DNA from: an uncultured Clostridia bacterium
Lineage (GTDB): Bacteria; Bacillota; Clostridia; UMGS1810
Direction: 5' to 3'
Assembly: GCA_934463115.1 (NCBI GenBank)
Contig: CAKSIN010000001.1
Coordinates: forward strand, 1-64,000
DNA: 64,000 bases
The position numbers and the translations under genes were made by a program. The stretch's first letter is position 1. Every line of letters begins with the position of its first letter. Under the pieces are notes generated by a model. It was not told the origin of the DNA, searched no databases, and saw nothing but the letters and a program-made list of their open reading frames with translations. Of the stretch, positions 24,148-32,990 are shown in pieces.

Positions 24148-25428
24148 CTATATTTCCGCCAATGCCACAGATATTATTCCGCGGCACGGAACATACAGGC
24201 TCGAAAACTGAGATATCGGAATCGGATTTTGTCCGATTCCCGCCTCCACCGTGTAGCCGGGGCGATTGTAGAACGAAATATACCAATCCTTGTAACCGGC
24301 AAATCCCGATGAATACGGCGTACACTCCAATCTGTAACCGCTTACATTTGACATTTCCGTTCCGATTTCTTCGGAGCGCGGCGGCAAATAGTCAAGGTAT
24401 TTCCAATATATAACCTCTCCCTGGGTATGCATTGATATTGTGAGCGCAAAATTCCTTATTATGGTAAAATTGTATACGGTGCGGCTCTCGTCGGCGCTGA
24501 GCGGAGCCATTCCGACATAATCTCTCGGTGCCGGTCCGACAAATCCGAGTGATGACTTTATCTCACGTGCGGTTTGCCAATTCGCCGGGTAATTCAGATT
24601 CAAATCCGTTCCCTCAATATTTGCTTTCCATCCGGACGGAAATTCAATAAACGGATACTCGGCGGCTATGCTTCTTGCACGCAAATAATATGAATTGTCC
24701 GTATCTATTGCTCCGTTTACAAGGTCAACACCATCGGGATTTACAAGCGGCATTATGTACAGCTTTTTTGTCTCAAAAAGCGTCCTGGCGTCAAATCCGT
24801 CAATCTGCCCTCCGCTCGAAAAAGCCAAAAGATATTCTTCGGCATATTTCAAAACAACCGGAGTTGTTATCCACTCGTTTGCATGGTGAGCAGCGTTTAC
24901 AAACACCTCTGTATTTCCGCTGCCTATAACAATATAATACAGATTGCGCCCCATGACGCTTCTTCCGGCACTTCCGACAGTTATATACGGATACCTTGCA
25001 AGCAATCCGTCCAGGATTAACGACACCAGAAAATACGAATAATCAACATTATTCGGAACAACATCAAACCCCAGAGGGACAATAACTTCGGCAGATGGTG
25101 ACAACTCGTTTTGCGTAATAAACGGATTGGCTGTTTCTATCGCCCCGGGCGATGTTCCGTACTGCTGTGCAAGTGAATCTACGGTATCTCCGGCAGTTAC
25201 CGTAACAACAACATAACCGCGCAAGTACGGCAATAGTGCATTCCATGTCTGCTCACCCGCAACACCGTCGCCGGTAAGTGACGACGCATTCTGAAACGCA
25301 ATCAGCGAATTATATACACGCGAATCAAATTCATTGGATATATCTCCGACCGAATACCCGGCACGTTCGAGAGCCAAACTGAGATATTGAACATATACAC
25401 CGCTGTCTCCCGGCTTAATCAACCTCAT
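24148..25428 (-). CDS. M14 zinc carboxypeptidase with peptidoglycan-binding and LysM domains
   Basis: A protein of 426 residues. Domains in order: peptidoglycan-binding repeat (PGDSGVYVQYLSLALERAGY ... TWNALLPYL, 1-68), LysM (TAGDTVDSLAQQYGTSPGAI, about 75-118), and an M14 peptidase (about 128-424). Zinc ligands are H182 and E185 (HHANEW) and H334 (SMHTQGE); the catalytic Glu is E395 (YTVEAGIG). This matches gamma-D-glutamyl-diamino-acid endopeptidases that cut peptidoglycan stem peptides. There is no signal peptide from the start at 25428 (AAAGGAATG upstream), so, as in the Bacillus sporulation enzyme of this type, the protein may act inside the cell or forespore. No other sporulation gene is nearby. 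Confidence 0.88.
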   Translation of the reverse strand: MRLIKPGDSGVYVQYLSLALERAGYSVGDISNEFDSRVYNSLIAFQNASSLTGDGVAGEQTWNALLPYLRGYVVVTVTAGDTVDSLAQQYGTSPGAIETANPFITQNELSPSAEVIVPLGFDVVPNNVDYSYFLVSLILDGLLARYPYITVGSAGRSVMGRNLYYIVIGSGNTEVFVNAAHHANEWITTPVVLKYAEEYLLAFSSGGQIDGFDARTLFETKKLYIMPLVNPDGVDLVNGAIDTDNSYYLRARSIAAEYPFIEFPSGWKANIEGTDLNLNYPANWQTAREIKSSLGFVGPAPRDYVGMAPLSADESRTVYNFTIIRNFALTISMHTQGEVIYWKYLDYLPPRSEEIGTEMSNVSGYRLECTPYSSGFAGYKDWYISFYNRPGYTVEAGIGQNPIPISQFSSLYVPCRGIISVALAEI

Positions 25429-25491
25429 AATATCATTCCTTTTTTGTTTTCTTACAATATACTTATTAAAAAAGGACAAATTATATTCACG

Positions 25492-25536
25492 TAAAAAATA
25501 TAACCGCAGAGTCTTTATACTCCACGGTTATATTTT
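25492..25536 (-). terminator. Intrinsic terminator after ileS
   Basis: On the minus strand a stem TATAACCG...CGGTTATA (outer arms 25525-25532 and 25499-25506), extended by GGAGT/ACTCT, is followed by TTTTTT. AT pairs flank it on both sides, so it may also stop plus-strand transcripts. Confidence 0.85.
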
Positions 25537-25549
25537 ATTCGTTATTTAT

Positions 25550-28354
25550 TTAAAATACGATTTTCTTTACCACATCTGCACAGCGTTTGCATAGTTTCGG
25601 ATGCTCGCTGTCCTGTCCGACAGTTTCCGAGAACATCCAGCAGCGCTCGCATTTATCACCTCTTGCCTGGGTAACTTCAATCTTAAGTCCCTCTGTATCT
25701 TCGGCGATATATGTGTCATCGGGTGCCTCATTAAGCTTGGAAACACCGGCTGCGGATATTATAAAGAGCGTAACAAGTGCGTTCTCGTTCTCCTTAAGAA
25801 AATCATAAAGTCTGCCGTCGGCAAACAGCTGAACTTTTGCACCGAGTGAATGGCCGATAACCTTATCCTGTCTTGCAATTTCAAGCGCCTTGCTGACATC
25901 GTTTCTCACCTTGCGTATTATCTCATATTTTTCCTCAAGCGCCGTGTCGTCATACTGATCGCACGGTTCGGGCATGTCGTTGAACATTACGCTCTGTGTG
26001 TCATCCTCCGATTTATGCGGCATCGCCTTCCATATTTCTTCAGATGTAAAGCACAGCACGGGTGTGAGCAAACGTACAAGCGAATCAAGAATAATATACA
26101 TTGCCGTCTGTGCACTGCGGCGTTCTGCGCTTTCTGCGCTTTGTGTATACAAACGATCCTTTATTATATCCAGATAAAAGTTACTCATATCAAGTACGCA
26201 GAATCTGTGAATTGCCACCTGCATAAGGTGGAAATCGTAAGAATCATAGTAGCCTCTTACCTTGCGGACAAGATCATTTACCTTAAGCAGGGCAAAACGG
26301 TCTATCTCCTGCATGTCGGAATATGCCACCATATCGGAATCCGGGTTAAAGTCACTCAGGTTTCCGAGCATATAGCGAGCGGTGTTGCGTATCTTGCGGT
26401 AGCTCTCGGAAATCTGCTTAAGCATATCCTCCGATATACGTATATCGGACTGATAATCGGCAGATACAACCCAAAGTCTTAATATATCTATTCCGTATTT
26501 ATTCGCAACATCAAGCGGATTAATTCCGTTGCCGAGAGATTTCGACATTTTGCGTCTCTCTTCATCAATAATAAATCCGTGTGTTACAACAGCCTTGTAA
26601 GGTGCGCCCATTCCCATTGCAACCGATGTAAGCAGCGACGACTGGAACCAACCGCGATACTGGTCATTGCCCTCCAGATACAAATCTGCCGGCCATGCAA
26701 GCTTTTCGTTGCCTTCGCATACCGCGTAGTGCGATGAACCCGAATCAAACCAAACATCCATTATGTCCTCTTCTTTGGTAAATTCGGTGCAGCCGCATTT
26801 TTCGCACTTTGCGCCGTCCGGAACAAGCTCGGATGCATCCATCTGATACCATGCGTCGGAACCCTTTTCACGGAATATATTCGAAATCTTGTCTATCGTA
26901 TCGCTGTTGATAAGCTCATGTCCGCACTCTTTGCAGTAGAAAATCGGAAGCGGAACACCCCATTTTCTCTGGCGCGAAATACACCAGTCATTTCTGTCCT
27001 CGACCATTTTCTTTATGCGGTCTTCACCCCATTTTGGATACCACTTTACCTTTTCAATTGCATCAATCGCATCTTTTTTAAATCCCTCAACCGAAGCAAA
27101 CCACTGTTCCGTTGCACGGAATATAATCGGATTTGAACATCTCCAGCAGTGCGGGTACTGATGCATTATCGGCTCGATTTTAAGCAGTGAATTTGTTGAT
27201 TTGAGCTGTTCTAATATCGGCTCATTTGACTTTGCATAGTACATTCCGGCAAACTGCCCGGCATCCTTGGTCTGATATCCCTTTGAATCAACGGGAACAA
27301 CCATCGGAACATCATATCCGCTGCATGCAATAAAGTCATCGGCACCAAATCCCGGAGCGGTATGAACACAGCCGGTACCTGCATCGAGGGTTACATGCTC
27401 ACCGACAATTACAAGGGAATCTCTGTCCAAAAACGGATGTGCGCATGTAATATACTCCATGTCCGCACCGACAAGTTCCTTTGCAATCTCGTAGTTCTCG
27501 ATTCCAACCGTTTCGGCAAAAGTCTGAGCAAGTTCCTTTGCAACAACATAATACTCATCGTTTGCATGCATGAGCACATACTCATAATGCGGATTAAGCG
27601 AAATTGCAACATTTCCGGGGAGAGTCCATGTCGTTGTTGTCCAGATTACAAAAAATATTTTTGACTTGTCAAATCCGTCAAAAACACCTTTATCATCTTT
27701 TACGGCAAATTTTACATATATTGAATCCGTTTGGTCTTCCTGATATTCTATCTCGGCTTCCGCAAGCGCAGTTTCACAGTCAGTACACCAATAAACCGGC
27801 TTAAGGCCTTTATAAATAAAGTTTTTCTCTGCCATTTTGCCGAAAACTTTTATCTGCTTAGCTTCAAACTCCGGTTTCAGAGTGATGTACGGATCGTCAA
27901 AATCACCGAGTACGCCGAGTCTCTTGAACTGCTCTTTTTGATTATCAATATAACCCAAAGCAAAATCGCGGCATATTTTTCTGAATTCCGAAATATCCAT
28001 TTCATCGCGGTTGACTTTAAGTTTCTTTATTGCCTTTACCTCTATCGGCAGTCCGTGTGTATCCCAGCCGGGCACATACGGAGACTGAAAACCGCTCATG
28101 TTTTTGTAGCGCACAATAATATCTTTGAGTATTTTATTCAAGCTGTGCCCAAGGTGGATATCACCGTTTGCAAACGGCGGTCCGTCATGAAGCACAAATT
28201 TAGGCTTCCCTGCATTTTTGTCAATAAGCTTATAGTACAGCCTTTCCTCGTCCCATTTTTTTACCATTTCGGGTTCTTTCTGTGCAAGATTTGCCCTCAT
28301 GGAAAAATCTGTCTTGGGAAGATTAAGCGTGTCTCTGTAATCTAACTCTTCCAC
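25550..28354 (-). CDS. ileS: Isoleucyl-tRNA synthetase
   Basis: Charges tRNA-Ile and edits valine. The 934-residue protein has the class I signatures DIHLGHSLNK (HIGH) near residue 66 and RRKMSKSLGNG (KMSKS) near 600, the CP1 editing domain with WTTTTWTLPGN, and a C-terminal zinc finger (CERCWMFSETVGQ ... LCKRCADV), so it is the bacterial type, not the mupirocin-resistant eukaryote-like type. The start is GTG at 28354 with GGAG 8 nt upstream. Only 21 nt separate it from divIVA, so there is no room for a T-box; it is the last gene of the division cluster. Confidence 0.97.
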   Translation of the reverse strand: MEELDYRDTLNLPKTDFSMRANLAQKEPEMVKKWDEERLYYKLIDKNAGKPKFVLHDGPPFANGDIHLGHSLNKILKDIIVRYKNMSGFQSPYVPGWDTHGLPIEVKAIKKLKVNRDEMDISEFRKICRDFALGYIDNQKEQFKRLGVLGDFDDPYITLKPEFEAKQIKVFGKMAEKNFIYKGLKPVYWCTDCETALAEAEIEYQEDQTDSIYVKFAVKDDKGVFDGFDKSKIFFVIWTTTTWTLPGNVAISLNPHYEYVLMHANDEYYVVAKELAQTFAETVGIENYEIAKELVGADMEYITCAHPFLDRDSLVIVGEHVTLDAGTGCVHTAPGFGADDFIACSGYDVPMVVPVDSKGYQTKDAGQFAGMYYAKSNEPILEQLKSTNSLLKIEPIMHQYPHCWRCSNPIIFRATEQWFASVEGFKKDAIDAIEKVKWYPKWGEDRIKKMVEDRNDWCISRQRKWGVPLPIFYCKECGHELINSDTIDKISNIFREKGSDAWYQMDASELVPDGAKCEKCGCTEFTKEEDIMDVWFDSGSSHYAVCEGNEKLAWPADLYLEGNDQYRGWFQSSLLTSVAMGMGAPYKAVVTHGFIIDEERRKMSKSLGNGINPLDVANKYGIDILRLWVVSADYQSDIRISEDMLKQISESYRKIRNTARYMLGNLSDFNPDSDMVAYSDMQEIDRFALLKVNDLVRKVRGYYDSYDFHLMQVAIHRFCVLDMSNFYLDIIKDRLYTQSAESAERRSAQTAMYIILDSLVRLLTPVLCFTSEEIWKAMPHKSEDDTQSVMFNDMPEPCDQYDDTALEEKYEIIRKVRNDVSKALEIARQDKVIGHSLGAKVQLFADGRLYDFLKENENALVTLFIISAAGVSKLNEAPDDTYIAEDTEGLKIEVTQARGDKCERCWMFSETVGQDSEHPKLCKRCADVVKKIVF

Positions 28355-28375
28355 TGTAACAACTCCTTTGCAATG

Positions 28376-28822
28376 TTATTTTGTCTTAAATTTATTTACA
28401 ACTTCAATCTGAGCATTCAGCATAGCCACAGCCTGACTTTTATACAGCTCCATTGCGCTTTTTAACTCCTCAAGCCGCCCGCCGAGCTCTTTTATTTTTC
28501 CCTCTGCTTCATCAATTATTGCTTTTGCACGCATATTTGCCTCCGAAACGGTTATATCGGCCTTTTCGCGCGCATTGCGCGAGACTTCCTCGGCAGCCTG
28601 CTGAGCTATAATAAGAGAATTTTTCATTGTATCCTCCATAGCTTTGTAGCTGTCCACAAGTTTTGTAAGCGTGTTGATTTTGTCACCCGATTCAACCGAC
28701 TGTGTATACAGCTTTTCATAGTCTGCCAATACAAGCTCCATATATTCGTCAACTTCTTCTTTGCTGTAACCGCTTATGGTTCTTTTGAATGTTTTTGTCT
28801 GAATATCCAATGGTGTCAGCAT
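28376..28822 (-). CDS. divIVA: DivIVA family protein
   Basis: A protein of 148 residues. The N-terminal LTPLDIQTKTFKRTISGYSKEEVDEYMELV is the lipid-binding and first-helix motif of DivIVA (given whole only to residue 20 in the family: LTPLDIQTKTFKRTISGYSK). The remainder is a long coiled coil. DivIVA binds curved membrane at septa and poles. It sits between ylmH and ileS, the classic order in Firmicutes, and is shorter than the Bacillus protein, lacking part of the C-terminal helix. Confidence 0.92.
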   Translation of the reverse strand: MLTPLDIQTKTFKRTISGYSKEEVDEYMELVLADYEKLYTQSVESGDKINTLTKLVDSYKAMEDTMKNSLIIAQQAAEEVSRNAREKADITVSEANMRAKAIIDEAEGKIKELGGRLEELKSAMELYKSQAVAMLNAQIEVVNKFKTK

Positions 28823-28837
28823 ATGTATTACCCCCTG

Positions 28838-29608
28838 TCAGATATATTTCTTTATATTTATGCGTATTCTGCCTTTCTTTGTCAAAGTGCCGTCGGTAAA
28901 TATTTCTGCCTTTCCAAATCCGCGCACCGAAAGAATATCCCCATTTTCTATGTGTGCGCTCGCACTCTTTACCTCATCGTAATTGACACTGCAAACTCCG
29001 CTTTCAATAAGTTCCGCCGCTTTTGCACGTGATTTTCCCGTAAATGCCGAGATTACACAATCGGCTCTGAGCGAAGAAACCGTCATGCCGGTTTCGGAAT
29101 ATCTTATCTGCGCTCCGAGCACTGCGGGATCACCGAAATCATCTATCAAAAGCGTGTCGTTGCCGGCGCGAATAAAATTCTGTTCAATATATCCGCGTAT
29201 TTCTTCGGTCACAATCATAACCGTACATTCATCCGTAACAACTATATCGCCGATGTGCGCCCGATCAATTCCGAGCGAAAGCACACCGCCGAGACAATCC
29301 CTGTGCGAAAGCTGCCGTCTGCTCTTTGTGCGTATTCTCAATGCACAAAGCGGATATACCGTTTTCTCATATGATTCTCCAAAGGCTGCAATACACCTTG
29401 CCGCCCCGTCGAATCCCCCGGAGAAATTTACACAAAACTCCCCGGATATTTTGCTCTTTACAAGTATTATCTCACGCGGATTCAGAAAACGCGAAAACAT
29501 TATCCGCCCGGAGTAAAAACTGCGTTCGGCAATGTCACACATCTTCGACAAAAAGAGCTTATCCTCCGGTTCTGTTATGCCCCACAAAATCTTCTTTCTG
29601 TCTGCCAT
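28838..29608 (-). CDS. ylmH: YlmH-type RNA-binding protein (S4 domain)
   Basis: A protein of 256 residues. The N-terminal part (EPEDKLFLSKMCDIAERSF, TRFLNP-like SRFLNPREI) and the central LSHRDCLGGVLSLGIDRAHIGDI are YlmH signatures. The C-terminal S4 domain (LRADCVISAFTGKSRAKAAELIESG, in part) binds RNA. YlmH homologues bind ribosomes and take part in rescue of stalled nascent chains in some Firmicutes. The ATG lies 2 nt after the sepF stop and has no clear ribosome site of its own, so coupled translation is likely. Confidence 0.9.
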   Translation of the reverse strand: MADRKKILWGITEPEDKLFLSKMCDIAERSFYSGRIMFSRFLNPREIILVKSKISGEFCVNFSGGFDGAARCIAAFGESYEKTVYPLCALRIRTKSRRQLSHRDCLGGVLSLGIDRAHIGDIVVTDECTVMIVTEEIRGYIEQNFIRAGNDTLLIDDFGDPAVLGAQIRYSETGMTVSSLRADCVISAFTGKSRAKAAELIESGVCSVNYDEVKSASAHIENGDILSVRGFGKAEIFTDGTLTKKGRIRINIKKYI

Positions 29609-29610
29609 GT

Positions 29611-30081
29611 CTAAAAGAAATCAAAAAGTCCCTGTGTTTTGAGTTCGTCGGAAAAGTCGCCCATAATTCCCATTGTATACGGAACCAGGAGCAGTATTCC
29701 GTTTGAAACTTTCTGCATGCTTCCGTCGAGGGCAAAAACAGCACCGCTCAGGAAGTCAACAATTTTACGTGCCGTTTCCTTATCAAGTTTTTCCAAATTC
29801 ACAACGACAGGCTTCTTGGTCTTTAAATGTCCGGCTATTTCTGTTGCGTCGCTGTATGTAGTCGGTTGGAGCACAACCACCTTTAACTGTGTTGTAGCGT
29901 GAATATTTACAACCTTGCTCTTTTTTTGTGTATGCTGGTATGTCGGATACAAGTCGTCTTTTTTTGCTTTGGGAGCAGGTGTGTAGAAATCGCCATTTTT
30001 CTCTTCGATTATCTCCTCGTCATCCTCCGAGGCGTCCCCTATTCCCATAAAATTCATTACCTTGTTAATGAGGTCACTCAT
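29611..30081 (-). CDS. sepF: Cell division protein SepF
   Basis: A protein of 156 residues that anchors FtsZ to the membrane and aligns Z-ring filaments. The amphipathic N-terminus (SDLINKVMNFMGIG) is the membrane-binding helix, followed by an acidic linker and the SepF fold (KVVVLQPTTYSDATEIAGHL, VVNLEKLDKETARKIVDFLS, GAVFALDGSMQKVSNGILLL). GGAGGAAA precedes the ATG. It is flanked by yggS and ylmH as in many Firmicutes. Confidence 0.95.
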   Translation of the reverse strand: MSDLINKVMNFMGIGDASEDDEEIIEEKNGDFYTPAPKAKKDDLYPTYQHTQKKSKVVNIHATTQLKVVVLQPTTYSDATEIAGHLKTKKPVVVNLEKLDKETARKIVDFLSGAVFALDGSMQKVSNGILLLVPYTMGIMGDFSDELKTQGLFDFF

Positions 30082-30108
30082 AACATTTCCTCCTGATTCA
30101 TTTATTCA

Positions 30109-30783
30109 TTATTGAAACAGCGCGTGTCCGATACGGACAATTGTTGCGCCTTCTTCAACAGCAATCACATAATCGCCGCTCATTCCCATGGACAGACAAT
30201 CCATAGTAACATTATCTAATTTTTTTGCCGATATGTCAACAGATATTTTGTACAAATTTGAGAAAATTTGATGTAAAAGCTCATCATTTGCGCCCAAAGG
30301 AGCCATCGTCATCAGCCCGCACACCGTAATATTTTCAAATTTACTTATTTTTTCAACAAAATCCGCAGCATCCGCGGCTTTAATTCCGCCTTTTGATTCT
30401 TCCCCGGAGACATTAACCTCGACAAGTACTTTCATTAACCTGCCGTGTTTTTTGCATTGACGGTCAATTTCTTCGGCAAGTGCAACGGAGTCAACGGAAT
30501 GTATCATTTCAACTTTGTCGGCAATATATTTCACCTTATTTTTCTGAAGCCGTCCTATGATGTGCCATTTTGCACGCTTGTCCACCAGCTCATACTTTGA
30601 CAGAAACTCCTGAACCCTGTTTTCTCCGAGAACTGTTATTCCAAGCTCCACGGCGCGGTTAATTTTCTCCGGGGCAACTGTTTTCGTCACCGCCATCACG
30701 GTTACGTCATTTTCGTTTCTGCCGCTTTTTTCGCAGGCACGGCGGATGTTTTCGCGAATTTTTAATAAATTATCTTCTACCAT
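30109..30783 (-). CDS. yggS: PLP homeostasis protein, YggS/PROSC family
   Basis: A protein of 224 residues that binds pyridoxal phosphate and buffers its level. The PLP lysine lies in VMAVTKTVAPEKI; GENRVQEFLSKYE, WHIIGRLQKNKVKYI and GLMTMAPLGAN are also family motifs, and the C-terminus reads CLSMGMSGDYVIAVEEGATI, matching the phosphate-binding site. Start at 30783, 9 nt after GGAG, is preferred to the ATG at 30792 that abuts the ribosome site. Confidence 0.94.
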   Translation of the reverse strand: MVEDNLLKIRENIRRACEKSGRNENDVTVMAVTKTVAPEKINRAVELGITVLGENRVQEFLSKYELVDKRAKWHIIGRLQKNKVKYIADKVEMIHSVDSVALAEEIDRQCKKHGRLMKVLVEVNVSGEESKGGIKAADAADFVEKISKFENITVCGLMTMAPLGANDELLHQIFSNLYKISVDISAKKLDNVTMDCLSMGMSGDYVIAVEEGATIVRIGHALFQ

Positions 30784-30795
30784 GGAAATCATCTC

Positions 30796-32001
30796 CTATT
30801 TAATCCTCATGCCGGGCTTTATACGTTTATCGGACGATGTTACAACCTCATCGTAGAGCAGCAGCCCGTTTCCGGATGAATTATCTTCTTTTACAATTGC
30901 ATATTTACCGCTTTTATAATAAACTTCGACCGGTTTAAATTTAACGGTTCCTTCGGTCTTTACATAAACTCCCGTTACATTGTCCGACACGCGTATTGCG
31001 GAAACCGGTATTTTCAGTCCTGAATATCGGTTTTTAACAATATCCAGGCGCACAAACCTCTCTGTCATTGCCCAGTCACATTCAATATCCGATGTTGCAA
31101 TCAAAACATATCTGCCGTTTTTGGGGGTTGATATATAACTGACAACCGCCTCGGCATCCTCGCCGCTTCCGGTATTCCGAAGATAAACGGTGCTGCCCTG
31201 TTTAAGTTCGGACAATTGCTCATCGGTAACGATAACTGCAACCGACCATTCAAAAAAGTCTGTTATTTTGCAAATAACATTGCTTTCTTCAATATCCTGT
31301 TTGGTAATCTTTCTGTCTTTTATCGCGTCAAAATCATCGGGCGTCATATTTCCGACGGCATCGGGTGTAACGATACTTTCGTAGCCGTCTATATTTGTTC
31401 CGTACACCCCGGCAGCCGGAGCATATATATTTTCGCGGGATTTGCCGAGTTTGCTTTCATACTCGCTCTTTTCCGCATATAGCTTGCTCAAAAGTTCATC
31501 GGTATTTCCGGACAATGCCGTTTTTTTGTCGTGAAGTATACCGATTTTATCGTTTATCTCCACAATTTTATTTACATCACGCTGCGGTGATATATCAATC
31601 ATATTCTGCACTGCTTCATCTATAAGCGATTCCGTCCGGTAGCTGTCGTTATACACGCTTTCTGTCTCTGTCTGATTATTTGTAATTTCATTAATTCGTT
31701 CATTCACGCGGACAAATTTTTTCTTAATATTCTCATCCACCTGTTCGCCGTAAACCCCGGCTATGTACTTTCCTCTTGCAACCATGGTATTTTCCGGCAC
31801 CATTGATTCAAGTACGCCGTTATGCTTTGCCGTGACCGGTGTTTCATCCCGTATTACAACAGCATCCAGTGTAAATGATTTTTCGAGTTCGCCGTGATAT
31901 GCCATTTCCGTTTTTACACCGGAACGCACACTCTTATATCCGTTTACGGCCGCAAATGCAAGCAGGATAATAATTATTGCGTATTTTAAACGTTTATTCA
32001 T
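30796..32001 (-). CDS. HlyD-like membrane-anchored adaptor protein
   Basis: A protein of 401 residues with one N-terminal membrane helix (KYAIIIILLAFAAVNGY), a short biotinyl-lipoyl-like half (VVIRDETPVTAKHNGVLESM, VARGKYIAGVYG), a helical stretch of about 120 residues, then the second half-motif and beta domains (LKQGSTVYLRN, GLKIPVSAIRVSDNVTGVYV). This is the layout of HlyD/membrane-fusion-type proteins. No transporter gene accompanies it; its place between miaA and yggS-sepF, in a monoderm division cluster, is recurrent in Clostridia and suggests a cell-envelope role that is not known. Its start overlaps miaA by 8 nt. Confidence 0.72.
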   Translation of the reverse strand: MNKRLKYAIIIILLAFAAVNGYKSVRSGVKTEMAYHGELEKSFTLDAVVIRDETPVTAKHNGVLESMVPENTMVARGKYIAGVYGEQVDENIKKKFVRVNERINEITNNQTETESVYNDSYRTESLIDEAVQNMIDISPQRDVNKIVEINDKIGILHDKKTALSGNTDELLSKLYAEKSEYESKLGKSRENIYAPAAGVYGTNIDGYESIVTPDAVGNMTPDDFDAIKDRKITKQDIEESNVICKITDFFEWSVAVIVTDEQLSELKQGSTVYLRNTGSGEDAEAVVSYISTPKNGRYVLIATSDIECDWAMTERFVRLDIVKNRYSGLKIPVSAIRVSDNVTGVYVKTEGTVKFKPVEVYYKSGKYAIVKEDNSSGNGLLLYDEVVTSSDKRIKPGMRIK

Positions 32002-32953
32002 GTTCTACTCCCGCCCTCCTTGCAGTCTGTATGATATCCGCACATTTTTCCGCGGCGTCGTCATCGTTCATTTCATCAAGATTTATCCAGTGTATATCAT
32101 TGTCTCGTTTAAACCATGTGAGCTGTCTTTTTGCATATCTCCGAGAATCTCTCTTAATCAGTTCAACCGTTTCGTTCCAATCGGTATTGCCGTTTAAACA
32201 GTCAAGAACCTCTTTGTAACCGAGTGCCTGCATGGAAGTGCATTCCGCGCCGCATCCGCGTGATGCAAGCGTCTCCACTTCTGCAAGTAGTCCGTCGGAA
32301 ATCATTTTGTCAACACGCCGATTTATTCTTTCATACAGAGATTCCCTTGAACGCGTCAACCCTATTTTCACCGCGCTGAACAGCGGCGGATTTTTTGACG
32401 TTTCCATGTTGTGATCGGATATTTTTTTTCCGGTCGCCTTGTAGTATTCAAGCGCCCGTATAACCCTCTTGACATTGTTCGGGTGAATTTTTTCGGCACT
32501 CTGTGGATCCACATCGGCAAGCATTGAGTGCAGTTTTGCAGCTCCGTTTATTTCCGCCATTTTTCTTAGGTATTCCCTGTACTGTTCATCGGCGCCGGAC
32601 TCACTCTCAAAACTTATTCTGCCGACAAGTGAGTCGGCATACAACCCGGTGCCGCCCACAATAAGCGGAAACATCTTGCGTGATATGATGTCGTTTACGG
32701 CTTCCGATGCATCCTTTACAAAGCTGCATACACTGTAATTCTGTTCAGGTTCGGCAACATCAATCATGTGGTGAACAACGCCCATCGCCTCGTCGGCTGT
32801 TACCTTTGCCGTTCCGATATCCATGTGACGGTATATCTGCATGGAATCGCACGACACTATTTCTGTTTTGAGCATTTTTGCAACTTTGATTGAGATACCT
32901 GTCTTTCCGACTCCCGTAGGTCCGACAATAAGTGCCACATTCGGCGATATCAT
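31994..32953 (-). CDS. miaA: tRNA dimethylallyltransferase
   Basis: Adds dimethylallyl to A37 of tRNAs reading UNN codons, giving i6A, the substrate of MiaB encoded nearby. The 319-residue protein starts at 32953 after GGAGGTGACAGC. It shows the P-loop LIVGPTGVGKTGISI, VSCDSMQIYRHMDIGTAK, DPQSAEKIHPNNVKRVIRAL and RRYAKRQLTWFKRD. It lies 37 nt downstream of mutL, as in many Firmicutes. Confidence 0.96.
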   Translation of the reverse strand: MISPNVALIVGPTGVGKTGISIKVAKMLKTEIVSCDSMQIYRHMDIGTAKVTADEAMGVVHHMIDVAEPEQNYSVCSFVKDASEAVNDIISRKMFPLIVGGTGLYADSLVGRISFESESGADEQYREYLRKMAEINGAAKLHSMLADVDPQSAEKIHPNNVKRVIRALEYYKATGKKISDHNMETSKNPPLFSAVKIGLTRSRESLYERINRRVDKMISDGLLAEVETLASRGCGAECTSMQALGYKEVLDCLNGNTDWNETVELIKRDSRRYAKRQLTWFKRDNDIHWINLDEMNDDDAAEKCADIIQTARRAGVEHE

Positions 32954-32990
32954 GCTGTCACCTCCAATCGGGTTCGATTTAAACACCATT

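Noticed and set aside
25850..26482. Plus-strand open frame of 210 codons
   Set aside because: Antisense shadow of ileS; His/Cys/Tyr-rich and without ribosome site.
28355..28375. T-box riboswitch before ileS
   Set aside because: Only 21 nt separate ileS from divIVA, and no T-box core sequence or antiterminator is seen here or before serS.
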